From Chloroflexota bacterium (GTDB lineage Bacteria; Chloroflexota; Limnocylindria; Limnocylindrales; CSP1-4): a stretch of 7,011 nt of DNA. Shown one piece after another: positions 6,001-7,011 of the stretch. The translations under genes were made by a program, and so were the position numbers. The stretch lies in the NCBI GenBank assembly GCA_004298915.1, contig SCTE01000035.1:1-7011 (forward strand). The letters are read 5' to 3'. Every line of letters starts with the position of its first letter. Positions within the stretch are counted from its first letter, which is position 1. The notes below the pieces were generated by a model. That model did no database searches, was not told the origin of the DNA, and worked only from the letters and a program-made list of their open reading frames with translations.

Positions 6001-6015
6001 GGCCGGCGCCCGGCC
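6001..6015 (+). terminator. GC hairpin directly after the stop codon of the small membrane-protein gene
   Basis: GGCCGG, a 3-base loop, then CCGGCC begin at the first base after the TGA. The 6-bp stem is perfect and all GC. There is no T run; a TAGACT box follows 6 bases later. It may separate this transcript from that of rarA. Confidence 0.35.
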
Positions 6016-6021
6016 GCCGCG

Positions 6022-6027
6022 TAGACT
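6022..6027 (+). promoter_or_regulatory. Probable -10 box (TAGACT) giving a leaderless rarA message
   Basis: TAGACT followed by 7 bases and then ATG 6035, the expected spacing for a transcript whose first base is the A of the start codon. No Shine-Dalgarno sequence lies before the ATG. No -35 box is apparent. Confidence 0.5.
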
Positions 6028-6034
6028 CAACGCC

Positions 6035-7011
6035 ATGCCCGCCAAACGGCCCTCGACGCGCCTGACCGGGGCACGCCCCGAGGCCCTCTTCACGCCCCCA
6101 CCCGAGCGACAGCCGCTGGCCGCGCGGATGCGGCCGCGATCGCTCGAGGAGTTCGTCGGCCAGGGGCATCTTGTCGGCGAGGCCGGACCGCTCCGAAGGT
6201 CGGTCGCGCGCGGCCACCTGACCTCGCTCCTGCTGTGGGGGCCGCCGGGAACCGGCAAGACCTCGCTCGCCCGCCTGCTGGCCGACGCGATCGGCGCCGA
6301 ATTCGCGACCCTGTCCGCGGTCATGTCCGGGGTCGCCGACGTCCGCGCCGCGCTCGCCGAGGCCCAGGAACGATTGACCCTCAACGGGACCCGCACGGTC
6401 CTGTTCATCGACGAGATCCACCGCTTCAACAAGTCGCAGCAGGATGCGTTACTCCCCCACGTCGAGGACGGCACCGTCACGCTGATCGGCGCGACGACCG
6501 AGAACCCCTACTTCGAGGTCAACTCGGCGCTCCTCTCCCGGCTTCGCGTCTGGCGCCTCGAACCGCTTGTCGACGCGGATCTCGAGGTCGTCGTCCGACG
6601 GGCCATCGACGATGCGGAGCGCGGCCTGGCCGGGCCGTATGGCCCGAACGGCGGCGTGGCCCTGGGCGACGAGGCGTTCGCCCATCTGGTGTCGATGGCC
6701 GGAGGCGACGCGCGATCGGCCCTCAACGTCCTCGAGGGCGCGGTGGCGCTGGCCGAGGATGGCAACGTCCACGACGCCGAGGGCCGCGTGGCACCGAGGC
6801 TCGAGGAGGTGGAGGCCGCCGCCCAGCAGCGGGTCCTGGCCTACGACCGGGCCGGGGACGGGCATTTCGACACGGTCTCGGCGTTCATCAAGAGCCTCCG
6901 CGGCAACGATCCCGACGCCGCGGTCTACTGGCTGGCGGCGATGATCGCCGCGGGCGAGGATCCCAAATTCATCGCCCGCCGGCTGATCATCAGCGCCAGT
7001 GAGGACGTCGG
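6035..7011 (+). CDS. rarA: RarA/MgsA replication-associated recombination AAA+ ATPase (truncated by right edge)
   Basis: The visible 325 residues cover the AAA+ core and the beginning of the C-terminal part of a protein normally about 430-450 residues long. RarA (MgsA; eukaryotic WRNIP1/Mgs1) is a clamp-loader-like tetrameric ATPase that acts at stalled replication forks with SSB. Landmarks: PLAARMRPRSLEEFVGQ at 27-43, the family's typical entry sequence; Walker A GPPGTGKTS 69-77; Walker B FIDEIHRFNKSQQD 124-137; sensor 1 GATTENP 152-158; arginine finger in LLSR with Arg169; sensor 2 GGDARSALN 223-231 with Arg227; then SAFIKSLRGNDPDAAVYWLA 282-301 and AGEDPKFIARRL 306-317, segments specific to RarA and absent from clamp-loader subunits and RuvB. 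ATG 6035 is the start since it fits the leaderless TAGACT spacing and the family's N-terminal length. The N-terminal 26 residues are basic and variable. There is no frameshift or missing key residue. Confidence 0.96.
   Translation, partial: MPAKRPSTRLTGARPEALFTPPPERQPLAARMRPRSLEEFVGQGHLVGEAGPLRRSVARGHLTSLLLWGPPGTGKTSLARLLADAIGAEFATLSAVMSGVADVRAALAEAQERLTLNGTRTVLFIDEIHRFNKSQQDALLPHVEDGTVTLIGATTENPYFEVNSALLSRLRVWRLEPLVDADLEVVVRRAIDDAERGLAGPYGPNGGVALGDEAFAHLVSMAGGDARSALNVLEGAVALAEDGNVHDAEGRVAPRLEEVEAAAQQRVLAYDRAGDGHFDTVSAFIKSLRGNDPDAAVYWLAAMIAAGEDPKFIARRLIISASEDV

Noticed and set aside
5866..6480. Minus-strand frames opposite the small membrane protein and rarA
   Set aside because: They overlap clear plus-strand coding sequence with full RarA motifs and have no ribosome site or family resemblance.
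1..7011. CRISPR array, toxin-antitoxin pair, prophage or transposon ends
   Set aside because: Despite the Cas4-like nuclease fold of the helicase, there are no regularly spaced repeats, no cas genes, no transposase or integrase, and no terminal inverted repeats or target duplications that I can see.

Overview
This is a very GC-rich bacterial window with tightly packed genes, third codon positions dominated by G and C, and long spurious antisense reading frames. The gene set (a DUF4446 protein, RarA, a UvrD-type helicase fused to an iron-sulphur nuclease, a HAD hydrolase with a DFGNT motif, and several TAGACT -10 boxes placed next to start codons) suggests a high-GC member of the Chloroflexota, perhaps of the Limnocylindria/Ellin6529 type. 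A high-GC actinobacterium is the main alternative. This placement is an inference from protein style; no rRNA or other phylogenetic marker is present.

Layout: five genes run leftward from a divergent control region at about 5501-5625. They are a DUF4446 membrane-anchored protein (about 5500-4982), a 1,070-residue UvrD/PcrA-type helicase with a C-terminal RecB/AddB-like Fe-S nuclease (4900-1688), a HAD-IA hydrolase (1644-850), a small four-helix membrane protein (751-377), and the N-terminal 117 residues of an M20-family amidohydrolase (352 to the left edge). Two genes run rightward: a small single-pass membrane protein (5626-6000) and the replication-associated recombination ATPase RarA (6035 to the right edge, truncated). 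No stretch longer than 300 bases lacks a gene, and I see no tRNA, rRNA, CRISPR array, insertion sequence or prophage signal.

How they work together: the helicase-nuclease and RarA are both genome-maintenance proteins (end or gap processing, and rescue of stalled forks), but they lie on opposite strands and share only the neighbourhood. The HAD hydrolase follows the helicase closely, and the small membrane protein and the M20 enzyme look translationally close. A TAGACT box immediately before the membrane protein suggests those last two are transcribed on their own.

I do not find a clear new system. The points most worth a second look are the apparent lack of an ordinary start codon for the DUF4446 gene (best start: ATC behind a perfect AGGAGG), the repeated TAGACT/leaderless-start arrangement, the single-chain helicase-nuclease, and the small GC hairpins that sit directly on or after three stop codons.
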